Origin: JAAYBF01 sp963716445
GTDB lineage: Bacteria; Actinomycetota; Thermoleophilia; Solirubrobacterales; Thermoleophilaceae
Assembly: GCA_963716445.1 (NCBI GenBank)
Contig: OY970313.1
Span: 496,001-560,000 of the forward strand
Length of the DNA: 64,000 bases
Direction of reading: 5' to 3'
The number at the start of each line of letters is the position of its first letter. Position 1 is the stretch's first letter. Shown in pieces: positions 43,515 to 51,511 of this stretch. Made by a program: the position numbers and the translations under genes. Below the pieces are notes generated by a model that was not told the DNA's origin, searched no databases, and saw only the letters and a program-made list of their open reading frames with translations.

Positions 43515-43542
43515 TAGAACATTTTTCTAAAAAAATGTTCTA
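43515..43542. promoter_or_regulatory. Perfect AT-rich 28-bp palindrome (likely operator)
   Basis: TAGAACATTTTT (43515-43526), CTAA, then AAAAATGTTCTA (43531-43542): 12-bp arms without mismatch. In a window of about 70 percent GC such an AT island stands out. It lies 59 bases before the Gfo/Idh/MocA gene and is not followed by a T-run, which fits an operator rather than a terminator. The arms resemble GntR/TetR-type sites only in general shape; no regulator gene is adjacent. Confidence 0.65.
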
Positions 43543-43600
43543 AGGGCCATGGGTCGACGACCCAGGGTTACGGTCCGCCTCCGGGGGAACAAGCGGAAGG

Positions 43601-44761
43601 GTGAGCGCGCGCACCGACGACGAGAGCCGAGCGGGCCCGCCGATTGGCGTCGGGATGCTGGGCCACGGCTTCATGGGCAAGGCGCACGCGCACGCTTTCC
43701 GGACGGTCGCCTACATGGCTTGGCCGCCGCCGCGGCCCACACGCCTGGTGGCGATCGCCGGGCGGCGGGCCGAGCGCGTCGAGCAGGCCGCGGGCCGTTA
43801 CGGATTCGAGCGCTCGACCACCGACTGGCGCGAGCTGGTCGCGGATCCCGAGGTCGTCCTGCTCGACAACGCCGGTCCGAACGACCTCCACGCCGAGCCG
43901 ACCGTCGCGGCGCTGAAGGCTGGCAAGCACGTCCTCTGCGAGAAGCCGCTCGGGCGCACCGCGGACGAGAGCCACGCGATCTGGCGCGCCGCCGTGGCGG
44001 CGGGGGTCGTCCACATGTGCGGCTTCAACTACCGCTTCGTCCCCGCGGTGCGGCTGGCGCGCGAGATGATCGAGGCCAGCGAGCTGGGCGAGATCCACCG
44101 CTTCCGCGGCTCCTATCTCCAGGACTGGCTCGCCGATCCGCAGGCGCCGCACGGCTGGCGCCTCGACCGCGAGCGCGCCGGGTCGGGCGCGCTCGGCGAC
44201 ATCGGCGCGCACGTCGTCGACGTCGCCCGCTTCCTCGTCGGAGAGATATCGAGCGTCGAGGGCCGTGTGCGGACGGTGGTGGGGGATCGGCCGGGCGGAG
44301 CCGTCGACGTCGACGACGCTGCCGAGGCGATCGTCGAGTTCGAGAGCGGCGCCGGCGGGTCGATCTCGGCGTCGCGGCTCTGCCACGGACGCCGGAACTC
44401 GCTGACCTTCGAGGTCGACGGGACGCGCGGCTCGCTGGCGTTCGACCTCGAGCGGATCGACGAGCTGCGCGTCTACCTCGACGGCTCACGGCCCGGCGAG
44501 CGTGCGCAGGGCTTCCGCCGGGTGCTCGTGACCGAGCGCGATCATCCCTATCTCGAGCACTGGTGGCCGCCGGGCCACGTCCTCGGCTGGGCGGACACCT
44601 TCGTCCACGAGATCCACCACCTGCTGGACGCGATCGCGGGCGAGGGCGAGGTCGCGCCGTACGGGGCGACGTTCGAGGACGGCTACCGCGCCGCCGAGGT
44701 CTGCGACGCCATCCTGCGCTCGAGCGCGCAACGCGCGCGAGAGCCGGTCGAGTACCGGTAG
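43601..44761 (+). CDS. Gfo/Idh/MocA-family NAD(P)-dependent oxidoreductase
   Basis: GTG 43601 is the first possible start (386 residues), although GGAAGG touches it directly. The Rossmann loop is GVGMLGHGFMGKAHAHAF, with the second part RLVAIAGRRAERVEQAAGRY. The EKP motif is HVLCEKPLGRTADE, with catalytic Lys, and FNYRFVPAVRLAREMI and WRLDRERAGSGALGDIGAHV are the usual substrate-side motifs (Asp and His). Substrate is presumably a sugar or inositol derivative. The next gene, formate dehydrogenase, starts 39 bases on, and both lie behind one palindrome, so they are probably one transcript. Confidence 0.87.
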   Translation: MSARTDDESRAGPPIGVGMLGHGFMGKAHAHAFRTVAYMAWPPPRPTRLVAIAGRRAERVEQAAGRYGFERSTTDWRELVADPEVVLLDNAGPNDLHAEPTVAALKAGKHVLCEKPLGRTADESHAIWRAAVAAGVVHMCGFNYRFVPAVRLAREMIEASELGEIHRFRGSYLQDWLADPQAPHGWRLDRERAGSGALGDIGAHVVDVARFLVGEISSVEGRVRTVVGDRPGGAVDVDDAAEAIVEFESGAGGSISASRLCHGRRNSLTFEVDGTRGSLAFDLERIDELRVYLDGSRPGERAQGFRRVLVTERDHPYLEHWWPPGHVLGWADTFVHEIHHLLDAIAGEGEVAPYGATFEDGYRAAEVCDAILRSSAQRAREPVEYR

Positions 44762-44800
44762 GGTCGAATCTCCGGCGATCCGAAGATGGAGGGGACAGCG

Positions 44801-45967
44801 ATGGCGAAGGTCCTGTGCGTGCTCTACGACGACCCGGTCGACGGCTTCCCGCCGCGCTACGCCCGCGACGACGTGCCGACGATCGACCGCTATCCCGACG
44901 GGCAGACGACCCCGACGCCGAGCGCGATCGACTTCACCCCGGGCGAGCTGGTCGGCAGCGTGTCCGGCGAGCTCGGGTTGCGCCGCTTCCTCGAGGAGGC
45001 CGGGCACACCCTGGTCGTCACCTCCGACAAGGACGGTCCGGACTCGCGCTTCGAGCGCGAGCTGCCGGACGCCGACGTCGTGATCTCACAGCCGTTCTGG
45101 CCCGCCTACCTGAGCGCCGAGCGGATCGCCAAGGCGCCGCGGCTGAAGCTCGCCATCACCGCCGGCATCGGCTCCGACCACGTCGACCTCGACGCGGCGA
45201 TCGCCGGCGACGTCACGGTCGCCGAGGTCACCTACAGCAACAGCATCAGCGTCTCCGAGCACGTCGTGATGATGATCCTCGGACTGGTGCGCAACTACAT
45301 CCCGTCCTACCGCCAGGTCGTCGACGGCGGCTGGAACATCGCCGACTGCGTCGCGCGCTCCTACGACGTCGAGGGGATGCAGGTCGGGACCGTCGCCGCC
45401 GGAAGGATCGGCACGGCGGTGCTGCGGCGGCTGGCGCCGTTCGACGTCGGCCTGCACTACACCGACCGTCACCGGCTGCCCGCCGAGGTCGAGCGCGAGC
45501 TCGGCCTGACCTTCCACGACACGGCCGAGGACATGGTCGGAGTCTGCGACGTGGTCACGATCAACGCGCCGCTGCACCCCGAGACCGAGCACCTCTTCGA
45601 CGACGCGCTGATCGCCAGGATGAAGCGCGGCGCCTATCTCGTGAACACCGCCCGCGGGAAGATCTGCGACCGCGACGCGATCGTCCGCGCGCTCGAGAGC
45701 GGCCAGCTGGCGGGCTACGCCGGCGACGTCTGGTTTCCCCAGCCGGCCCCGGCCGACCACCCCTGGCGCACGATGCCGAACCACGGCATGACGCCGCACA
45801 TCTCGGGGTCCTCGCTGTCGGCGCAGGCCCGCTACGCGGCGGGCACGCGCGAGATCCTCGAGTGCTGGCTCGCGGGCCGTCCGATTCGCGAGGAGTACCT
45901 GATCGTCGACGGGGGTGGCCTGGCCGGGGCCGGCGCGCACTCCTACAGCGCCGGCAAGTCCCGCTAG
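44801..45967 (+). CDS. fdh: NAD-dependent formate dehydrogenase
   Basis: ATG 44801 has GGAGGGG before it (an ATG at 44786 overlaps that site), giving 388 residues. The protein follows Pseudomonas-type FDH almost motif by motif: LCVLYDDPVDGFPPRYARDD, TSDKDGPDSRFEREL, ISQPFWPAYLSAERIAKAP, GTVAAGRIGTAVLRR and GYAGDVWFPQPAPADHPWRT. Catalytic and cofactor residues align: Asn147 in SNSIS, Arg285 in NTARGK, His333 in TPHISG, Asp222 for NAD preference. Reaction: formate plus NAD to carbon dioxide plus NADH. It ends with a four-base overlap to a tiny gene on the other strand. A methylotrophic or formate-detoxifying role is likely. Confidence 0.95.
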   Translation: MAKVLCVLYDDPVDGFPPRYARDDVPTIDRYPDGQTTPTPSAIDFTPGELVGSVSGELGLRRFLEEAGHTLVVTSDKDGPDSRFERELPDADVVISQPFWPAYLSAERIAKAPRLKLAITAGIGSDHVDLDAAIAGDVTVAEVTYSNSISVSEHVVMMILGLVRNYIPSYRQVVDGGWNIADCVARSYDVEGMQVGTVAAGRIGTAVLRRLAPFDVGLHYTDRHRLPAEVERELGLTFHDTAEDMVGVCDVVTINAPLHPETEHLFDDALIARMKRGAYLVNTARGKICDRDAIVRALESGQLAGYAGDVWFPQPAPADHPWRTMPNHGMTPHISGSSLSAQARYAAGTREILECWLAGRPIREEYLIVDGGGLAGAGAHSYSAGKSR

Positions 45968-46023
45968 AGCAGGATGATCAGGATGACGATGATCAGCAGC
46001 GCGGTGCCGATTCCGATGTACAT
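45964..46023 (-). CDS. 19-residue hydrophobic membrane microprotein
   Basis: ATG 46023 stands behind a strong GGAGGAG (spacing six) and encodes MYIGIGTALLIIVILIILL, then TAG at 45966-45964. The product is one short transmembrane helix. Its stop overlaps the stop of formate dehydrogenase on the other strand. Similar tiny GIGT-LLIIVILI proteins occur in other actinobacteria as small stand-alone membrane peptides of unknown role (this resemblance is from memory, not from a search). The good ribosome site and clean start make it a credible gene despite the length. Confidence 0.65.
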   Translation of the reverse strand: MYIGIGTALLIIVILIILL

Positions 46024-46112
46024 ATGACGCTCCTCCGTTCGGGACCAGTGGTCGATTTCACCACTGGAGTGCCCCGCATCGAGCGTCTTGAACCCTCGCC
46101 GGCGCGGAGCGC

Positions 46113-47042
46113 CTACTCCTCGTGCGAGAAGTGCAGGGAGACGGTGGTCCCGCTCTCGCCGGCGACGATGTCGACGGCGTCGCAGAGCTGACGAGCGATC
46201 GGCAGGCCCCAGCCGCTGACCGCGCCCTGGGCCGGGGGCAGCCAGCCGGCCAGCGGGTGAGGAGCCCAGTCGCCGCCGTCCGAGACCTGGCAGACGATCT
46301 CGTCGTCCTCGCTCCAGACGGTGGCCCGCGCCTCGTCGCCGCCATGGCGGAGCGCGTTCGCGGCCACCTCGCTCGCCGCCAGGACGAGATCCTCGACGCG
46401 CTCGTTCGGGACGGCGAGCTCGCGACCGTAGTCGGTGAGCAGGCGACGCAGCGTGGGCACGTCGAGCGCCAGGTCGACCGCGTCGGCGGGCGGGGCCGGT
46501 TGCGGTCCGGCGACGAACCGCTCGGGCGCCACGAAGTGCGGGCAGGGAACGGGCGCGCCGCCCGCCTCGACCCGCTCCGGATGCGTCGCGACCGCGTAGC
46601 CGAGGATCTCGTCGGGCAGGCTCGAGCTGTCGTAGAGGCAGACGAAGCTCATCGGAGCCCTGGCCAAGGCCAGGTTGACGATTGACTCGTAACGCGCCCA
46701 CTGGCGCACCACGGCGGGCGAGCCGTCCCAGACCGGCTCTCCCATCGCGCTCAGCCCGCCGCCGGGAGACAGGTCGGCGACCATCCGGTTGAACGCTTGG
46801 AGCCGCTCGTAGGGTCGCGTCATCCACTCGCCGGTGTCCTCGAGGCGCATCCGGTCGGCGTCGCTGCCGAGCTCCTCGCGCAGGGCGTCGACGTTCGGCT
46901 GCCTGGTGGCCGCGAAGACCGTGTCGCCGCGCTCGAGCCCGGCCCGGGCGAACGGCGCCATCGAGGCCACGAAGTCGTCCGGCGAGCCGTAGAGGAACGC
47001 CTGGTGCGACAGCGGCCGGATGTGCTCGACGGATCGCTCCAA
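46113..47042 (-). CDS. MEDS domain protein with anti-sigma-factor (RsbW-like) ATPase domain
   Basis: Start uncertain: TTG 47042 is the best in-frame choice (309 residues). Residues about 8-150 are a MEDS sensor domain (HQAFLYGSPDDFVASMAPFA, ERGDTVFAATRQPNVDALRE). Residues about 200-305 are an HATPase_c of the RsbW type: RVEDLVLAASEVAANALRHG (N box), VCQVSDGGDWA (G1) and SGWGLPIARQLCDAVDI (G2). MEDS-HATPase proteins are actinobacterial partner-switching kinases that phosphorylate an anti-sigma antagonist. It may act with the PP2C phosphatases at 21-25 kb, although no direct link is visible. Confidence 0.8.
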   Translation of the reverse strand: MERSVEHIRPLSHQAFLYGSPDDFVASMAPFARAGLERGDTVFAATRQPNVDALREELGSDADRMRLEDTGEWMTRPYERLQAFNRMVADLSPGGGLSAMGEPVWDGSPAVVRQWARYESIVNLALARAPMSFVCLYDSSSLPDEILGYAVATHPERVEAGGAPVPCPHFVAPERFVAGPQPAPPADAVDLALDVPTLRRLLTDYGRELAVPNERVEDLVLAASEVAANALRHGGDEARATVWSEDDEIVCQVSDGGDWAPHPLAGWLPPAQGAVSGWGLPIARQLCDAVDIVAGESGTTVSLHFSHEE

Positions 47043-47249
47043 CGTGCCTGACAGACGGATCGACTCCCCTCCCGCTCGACCGCCTGAGTGTAGCCGTGCC
47101 CTCCGATCGGGAAAGGGCGCAACTGAGACACGACGCTCGGGAGGCCGCTTGGAGCAGCGGGTCGATCGAGAGCGGCGCGAGCTGCGCGAGGAGCGGCTCG
47201 AGCGGGGACGGCGAGCCGCTCGGCGGCGGTTGCGCCCTAGGCTGGCCGC

Positions 47250-48209
47250 GTGCTCGAGGACGTCGTCGGATCGCTGCGCTGCCCGCACTGCCTCGGCGAT
47301 CTCACGCTCGGCGACGGCGTCGCCCGCTGTACTTCGGGCCACGCGTTCGACGTCGCGCGACAGGGCTACCTCAACCTGCTCCCGGGCGATGCCAGGACCG
47401 GGACCGCCGACACCGCGGCGATGGTGCGCGCTCGCGACGAGTTCCTCGCCGCCGGCCACTACACCGGTATCGCGGACGCCGTAGCGGCTGCCTGCGCGGC
47501 TGTGGCTGCCGATTCGAGCGCGAGCGACGCGACGAGCGGCGAGGAGCGCGATGGCGGACGTTCGGGCGCGAGCGACGGCCCCGCGATCGACGTCGGCGCC
47601 GGGACGGGCTACTACCTCGCGGCGGCACTCGACCGGCTGCCCGGCCGCCCCGGTCTGGCGCTCGACATCTCGAAGCACGCGCTGCGCCGGGCGGCGCGCG
47701 CCCATCCCCGCATCGGCGCGGTCGGCTGCGATGCCTGGCGCGGGCTGCCGGTGCGCGACGGCGCGACCGACCTCGCACTGAGCGTCTTCGCGCCGCGCGA
47801 TCCGGCCGAGCTGGCTCGCGTCCTCGTCCCGCAGGGGGCGCTGATCGTCGTCACGCCGACGCGGCGCCACCTCGCCGAGCTGGTCTCCGCGGTCGGGATG
47901 CTCACCGTCCAGGAGCGCAAGCGCGAGCGGCTGGAGGGCAAGCTCGCCGGCCTGTTCGCGGCCGTGGAGGAGACGGCGATCGAGTCGCGACTCTCGCTCG
48001 GGCACGGCGACCTGCTGGCGCTGGTAGTGATGGGACCGAGTGCGAGGCATCTCGGCGAGCAGGACGTCGCCGCGCGGGTGGGCGAGCTGCCGGATCCGTT
48101 CGAGGTGACGCTCTCGGTGCGGCTGGCGACCTACCGGCGCCTGCCGGGGTCGTCCGTGGCGACGAGACCCGCCGACCGCGCCGGTGGCGGCGACACCTCC
48201 CAGCCCTAG
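47250..48209 (+). CDS. RlmA-type 23S rRNA (guanine-N1) methyltransferase
   Basis: GTG start 47250, 319 residues. The N-terminal zinc ribbon has Cys11 and Cys14 (LRCPHCLGDL), Cys27 and His31 (CTSGHAFD), followed by VARQGYLNLLPG, the substrate-facing motif of RlmA/TlrB enzymes. The SAM site is IDVGAGTGYYLAAALDRLPG and GLALDISKHALRRAARAHP; SVFAPRDPAELARVLVPQGA completes the family pattern. A Ser/Asp-rich insert of about 30 residues lies before the SAM site. Members methylate G745 or G748 in 23S rRNA, the latter conferring tylosin resistance; which base is modified here is not clear. Confidence 0.87.
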   Translation: MLEDVVGSLRCPHCLGDLTLGDGVARCTSGHAFDVARQGYLNLLPGDARTGTADTAAMVRARDEFLAAGHYTGIADAVAAACAAVAADSSASDATSGEERDGGRSGASDGPAIDVGAGTGYYLAAALDRLPGRPGLALDISKHALRRAARAHPRIGAVGCDAWRGLPVRDGATDLALSVFAPRDPAELARVLVPQGALIVVTPTRRHLAELVSAVGMLTVQERKRERLEGKLAGLFAAVEETAIESRLSLGHGDLLALVVMGPSARHLGEQDVAARVGELPDPFEVTLSVRLATYRRLPGSSVATRPADRAGGGDTSQP

Positions 48210-48210
48210 G

Positions 48211-49326
48211 ATGGCGATCGTGACGCGCGCTGAGCGGGCTCGGATCGGGGACAGGCTCGAGCGGGCTCTCGAGGATCACATCGACGTCGAGCACGAGCTC
48301 GAGCGAGCTCAGGGGGCCGAGCCGTCCGGCCCGCGCCTGCGCCGCACGCTGATCTGGCTCGCGATCACCGGGGTGTCGCTGTATCTGGTCGCGCCCGGAC
48401 TGCTCGACACGCTGTCCTCGTGGCGCGACATCGACGAGCTGGCGCCCGCCTGGCTGCTCGGGATGGCCGCGCTCCAGGCGGCCTCGCTCGGCTGTCTGTG
48501 GACCGTGCAGCGGCTTGCCGTCCATGCCGCCGGCTGGTACCCGGTCGTGGCCTCGCAGCTCGCCGGCAACGCGATCGCCAAGGTGGCGCCCGCCGGCGGG
48601 GCGATCGGCGCGGCGCTGCAGTACCGGATGCTGGTCCAGTCCGGCGTCGAGCCGTCGCGGGCGGTCGCCGGGCTGACGGCCGCGAACCTGCTGCTCTTCA
48701 CCGTCGTCCTCGGCCTGCCGGTCCTCGCCGTGCCGGTGATCCTCGGCGGCTCGGTGAACCGCAGCCTCGTCGCCGCGACAGCGTTCGGCGCCGCCGTCTT
48801 CGTCGGGCTGTTCGTTCTCGGCGTGCTGCTGCTGGCGCTCGACGGTCCGCTCGCCTGGATCGGTCGCATGGCCGAGCGGCTGCGCAACCGCCTCCGCCTG
48901 CGTCGTCGCCTCGAGCCGCTGCACGGGCTGCCGGCGCGGCTCGTGCGCGAGCGCGACCGGCTGCTCGCGACGCTCGGCCCGAGCTGGCGCGAGGCGCTCG
49001 CGGCGAGCGTCGGGCGCTGGGCGTTCGACTACGGCTCGCTGCTCGCCGCCCTGGCCGCGGTCGGCTCGACTCCGCGGGCCGCGCTCGTCCTGCTGGCGTT
49101 CGTCGCCGCACAGCTCCTCACCCAGGTTCCCTTCACCCCGGGCGGGCTCGGCTTCGTCGAGGCAGGCCTGACCGCCACCTTGACCCTCGCCGGCGTCCCT
49201 CCCGGCAAGGCGGTGCTCGCGACCTTCGCCTACCGCCTCTTCACCTACTGGCTGCCGCTGCCGCTCGGGCTGGTCGGCGCCGCCCTGCACCGCCGCCGCT
49301 ACGGCCGCGAAGCGCTGGCCTCCTGA
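48211..49326 (+). CDS. Flippase-like lysylphosphatidylglycerol-synthase transmembrane family (UPF0104)
   Basis: ATG 48211 directly follows the methyltransferase stop; 371 residues. A basic, acidic N-terminal tail of about 45 residues leads into seven or eight membrane helices (LIWLAITGVSLYLVAPGLLD, VVASQLAGNAIAKVAPAGGA, QVPFTPGGLGFVEAGLTATL). The GNAIAKVAPAGGAIG and TPGGLGFVEAG motifs are those of the lysylphosphatidylglycerol synthase TM domain, without the catalytic synthase half. Such proteins are thought to flip lipid-linked molecules. The array of family 1 hairpins begins 48 bases after the stop. Confidence 0.85.
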   Translation: MAIVTRAERARIGDRLERALEDHIDVEHELERAQGAEPSGPRLRRTLIWLAITGVSLYLVAPGLLDTLSSWRDIDELAPAWLLGMAALQAASLGCLWTVQRLAVHAAGWYPVVASQLAGNAIAKVAPAGGAIGAALQYRMLVQSGVEPSRAVAGLTAANLLLFTVVLGLPVLAVPVILGGSVNRSLVAATAFGAAVFVGLFVLGVLLLALDGPLAWIGRMAERLRNRLRLRRRLEPLHGLPARLVRERDRLLATLGPSWREALAASVGRWAFDYGSLLAALAAVGSTPRAALVLLAFVAAQLLTQVPFTPGGLGFVEAGLTATLTLAGVPPGKAVLATFAYRLFTYWLPLPLGLVGAALHRRRYGREALAS

Positions 49327-49373
49327 GCCGCCCTCGCCGAGCAGCGCCACGAAGCTCGCCCGCCCCCAGCACC

Positions 49374-49416
49374 GATGGAAGTTTGTAGGGGCCAGGGCCC
49401 AGTCAATCTTCCACTC
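49374..49416. repeat. Dispersed hairpin family 1, copy E (array unit 1)
   Basis: GATGGAAGTTTGTAGGGGCC is followed by AGGGCCCAGTCAATCTTCC and CACTC. The left arm differs from copy A (GTTTGT instead of GATTGA), and the same change is shared by F, G and the mirrored copy H, so this is a subfamily. Confidence 0.75.
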
Positions 49417-49468
49417 GTGCCGAAACCGAGCCCAGCCGGACCGTCGTCAAGAGTCGGTCCAAAGTTCG

Positions 49469-49511
49469 GATGGAAGTTTGTAGGGGCTAGGGCCCAGTCG
49501 ATCTTCCACTC
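49469..49511. repeat. Dispersed hairpin family 1, copy F (array unit 2)
   Basis: Second unit, 95 bases after copy E, with GTCGATCTTCC in the right arm. Between units a conserved 51-base spacer reads CGAGCCCAGCCGGA and then GTCCAAAGTTCGG. Confidence 0.75.
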
Positions 49512-49564
49512 TTGCCGAAGCCGAGCCCAGCCGGACGATCGTCAAAAGTTCGGTCCAAAGTTCG

Positions 49565-49607
49565 GGTGGAGGTTTGTGGGGGTCAGGGCCCAGTCGATCT
49601 TCCACTC
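49565..49607. repeat. Dispersed hairpin family 1, copy G (array unit 3)
   Basis: Third unit, 96 bases after copy F, ending four bases before the MFS stop codon (49612-49614). Left arm GGTGGAGGTTTGTGGGGG is a little more changed. The three units fill the whole gap between the convergent flippase-like gene and the MFS gene. Confidence 0.75.
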
Positions 49608-49611
49608 GCTT

Positions 49612-50823
49612 CTACGCGGTCAGGGAGGGCGAGGTCTTCGCCCAGGCGAGGGCGGCGGCGGCGAGCGCGGCGGCGGCGGCGAGGACGAGGCCGGAACGGG
49701 GACCGGCGGTCTGCGCCAGCCAGCCGACGAGCGGACCGCCGATCGGCGTTGAGCCGAGGAAGACGACCGAGTAGAGCGCCATCACGCGGCCGCGCATCGC
49801 GGGCTCGACCTCGAGCTGCAGCGTCGAGTTGACGCCCGCGGCGAAGGTGACGGCGGAGGCTCCGACGAGGGCGAGCGCGATCACGACGAAGGTCAGGCTC
49901 GAGAGACCTGCCGCGAGCAGGGAGAACCCGGCGAAGGCGGCGCTGGCCCCGATCAGCAACTGGCTCGAGACTCGCGCGCGAGCGCCCGAGACGAGTGCGC
50001 CGGCGAGCGAGCCGACGGCCATCGAGCTTGCCAGCAGCGCGTAGGTCTGAGGCCCGCCGTCGAAGGTGAAGCGGGCGAGCAGCGGCAGCAGCACCTGGAA
50101 GTTGAAGCCGAGCGTGCTGACCAGCGCCATCATCGCTAGCGGCACCGCCAGCGCGGGCGTGCGAGCGACGTAGCGGAGCGCCGCACGGAGGGCGCCGCGC
50201 TCGCGCGCCACCGGGCGCGGGCGGTCGAGCGCGGCGGGCTCCATCCGGCGCAGCGCGATCAGCATCGCCGCGAAGGTGGCGGCGTTGAGCAGGAAGCACG
50301 GGCCGACCCCGGCGGTCGCGATCACCACGCCGGCGACGGCCGGACCGATCAGGCGTGCGCAGTGGACGATCACGCTGTTCAGGCTGACCGCGTTGACGAC
50401 GCGATCGGCGCCGACCATCTCGATCACGAAGCTCTGGCGGGTCGGGTTGTCGAGCGCGTTGACCGTGCCGCGCGCGAACACCAGCGCCATCACCATCCAG
50501 GGCTCGACGGAGCCGCTGGCCACGAGCGCCCACAGCGCCAGCGACGGGACGACCATCGCGACCTGAGTGACCATCAGCAGCCGGCGCTTGTCGAAGCGGT
50601 CGGCGAGCAGGCCGCCGTAGGCGCCGAACAGCAGGATCGGCGCGAACTGCAGCGCCGTCGTCAGCCCGACCGCCACGCCGCTGTTCGTCAGCTGCAGGAT
50701 CAGCCACATCTCGGCGACGATCTGCATCCAGTTGCCGCTCAGCGAGACGACCTGCCCGGCGAAGTAGCGCCGGTAGTTCGGGACGCTCAGCGAGTCGAAC
50801 GGACGACGCAGGGCGGCGGTCAC
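49612..50823 (-). CDS. MFS transporter, EntS-like (MarR-regulated)
   Basis: GTG 50823 overlaps the MarR stop (GTGA); 403 residues, twelve helices. The start LSVPNYRRYFAGQVVSLSGN then WMQIVAEMWLILQLT and the loop motif GLLADRFDKRRLL, with ARGTVNALDNPTRQSFVIEM after, define the MFS_3/EntS-type exporter group. EntS exports a siderophore in enterobacteria; many related transporters expel drugs. With a MarR regulator in front as the same operon, an efflux function induced by a small molecule is the natural reading. Confidence 0.9.
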   Translation of the reverse strand: MTAALRRPFDSLSVPNYRRYFAGQVVSLSGNWMQIVAEMWLILQLTNSGVAVGLTTALQFAPILLFGAYGGLLADRFDKRRLLMVTQVAMVVPSLALWALVASGSVEPWMVMALVFARGTVNALDNPTRQSFVIEMVGADRVVNAVSLNSVIVHCARLIGPAVAGVVIATAGVGPCFLLNAATFAAMLIALRRMEPAALDRPRPVARERGALRAALRYVARTPALAVPLAMMALVSTLGFNFQVLLPLLARFTFDGGPQTYALLASSMAVGSLAGALVSGARARVSSQLLIGASAAFAGFSLLAAGLSSLTFVVIALALVGASAVTFAAGVNSTLQLEVEPAMRGRVMALYSVVFLGSTPIGGPLVGWLAQTAGPRSGLVLAAAAALAAAALAWAKTSPSLTA

Positions 50824-51308
50824 CGGCGACCGTCCTCGAGCAGGCGCTCGAGAACGCTCGCGGCGCGCTCGAGCGCGACCAGATCCTCGGGCGGGAGATC
50901 GCGCAGGCGGCGCGCGAGGTACTCGTTCTTGCGCTTGCGAATCCTTCCGAGCAGATCCCGCCCAGCGGGCGTCGCGGCGATCAGCGTGACGCGCCGGTCG
51001 CTCGGATCGATCGCACGGTCAACGAGCCGCTCGGCCTCCAGGCGCGCGACGATCCGCGTCGCCGCGGGCCGTTTGATCGCCTCCCGCTCGGCGAGCTCGC
51101 TCGGCGTCAGCGGTCCCCAGGCCTCGATCGTCGCCAGGGCGGCCGTCAGCGACGGGCTCAACCCGGTGCTCGCCTCCTGGCGCAGGCGGCGAGCGGTCCG
51201 GACGATCGCCAGCCGCAGCCTGGCCGCCAGCTCGATGTGCCCGCTCGGAGCCGGCGGAGCGACGGGCCCGCTCGAAGCGACCGTGGTGCGGGTGTCCGGG
51301 GAAGTCAT
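50820..51308 (-). CDS. MarR-family transcriptional regulator
   Basis: ATG 51308 gives 162 residues. After a disordered 25-residue start comes ELAARLRLAIVRTARRLRQE, then the winged helix LTPSELAEREAIKRPAATRIV and the wing VDRAIDPSDRRVTLIAATPAG, the DxRxxxV/L signature of MarR. It is the first gene of an operon with the MFS exporter, overlapping it as GTGA. The palindrome GGTAATTACC lies 7 to 17 bases before its start, so it probably represses its own operon until a ligand binds. Confidence 0.92.
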   Translation of the reverse strand: MTSPDTRTTVASSGPVAPPAPSGHIELAARLRLAIVRTARRLRQEASTGLSPSLTAALATIEAWGPLTPSELAEREAIKRPAATRIVARLEAERLVDRAIDPSDRRVTLIAATPAGRDLLGRIRKRKNEYLARRLRDLPPEDLVALERAASVLERLLEDGRR

Positions 51309-51315
51309 TGCCTTG

Positions 51316-51325
51316 GGTAATTACC
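51316..51325. promoter_or_regulatory. MarR operator candidate
   Basis: GGTAATTACC is a perfect 10-bp palindrome. It lies 8 bases upstream of the MarR ATG, inside or beside the presumed -10 region, in an A/T pocket of a GC-rich stretch. This is the usual position of a MarR autorepression site. Confidence 0.6.
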
Positions 51326-51397
51326 TTAGCGAATGAGCTTCCACATGCTCGACCGCCTCCAACCGCGAGAGCTTCCCTCCGAGACGCGCTCGGGATC

Positions 51398-51442
51398 GAG
51401 TGGAAGATTGACCGGGCTCTAGGCCCGACAAACTTCCATCCG
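51398..51442. repeat. Dispersed hairpin family 1, copy H (mirror orientation of E-G)
   Basis: GAGTGGAAGATTGACCGGGC followed by TCTAGGCCCGACAAACTTCCATCC. Read in reverse complement it matches the left-arm variant of copies E to G, so this copy is inverted. It lies between the MarR start and the cyclopropane synthase stop. A 16-bp direct repeat CGTGCCGGATGAGCTC follows at 51441-51456 and 51489-51504. Confidence 0.75.
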
Positions 51443-51511
51443 TGCCGGATGAGCTCCTGCGGTTGGTCCGGGGCGGGCGGGCGCGAGTCGTGCCGGATGA
51501 GCTCGCTGAGA

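Noticed and set aside
43515..43542. Intrinsic terminator of the diguanylate cyclase gene
   Set aside because: The stem is AT-only and no T-run follows; such a stem would be weak, so an operator is more likely.
44801..45967. Generic D-2-hydroxyacid dehydrogenase
   Set aside because: Motifs and residue spacing match NAD-dependent formate dehydrogenase over the whole length, including the N-terminal LCVLYDDPVDG stretch that general family members lack.
47043..47249. Gene in the gap before the RlmA-type gene
   Set aside because: Frames there are short and only Arg/Glu-rich; no start with a ribosome site. The region may hold promoters of the two divergent genes.
49374..49607. CRISPR-like array
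   Set aside because: Only three units; the period of 95 bases is made of a hairpin and a conserved spacer, and the spacers are the same instead of unique.
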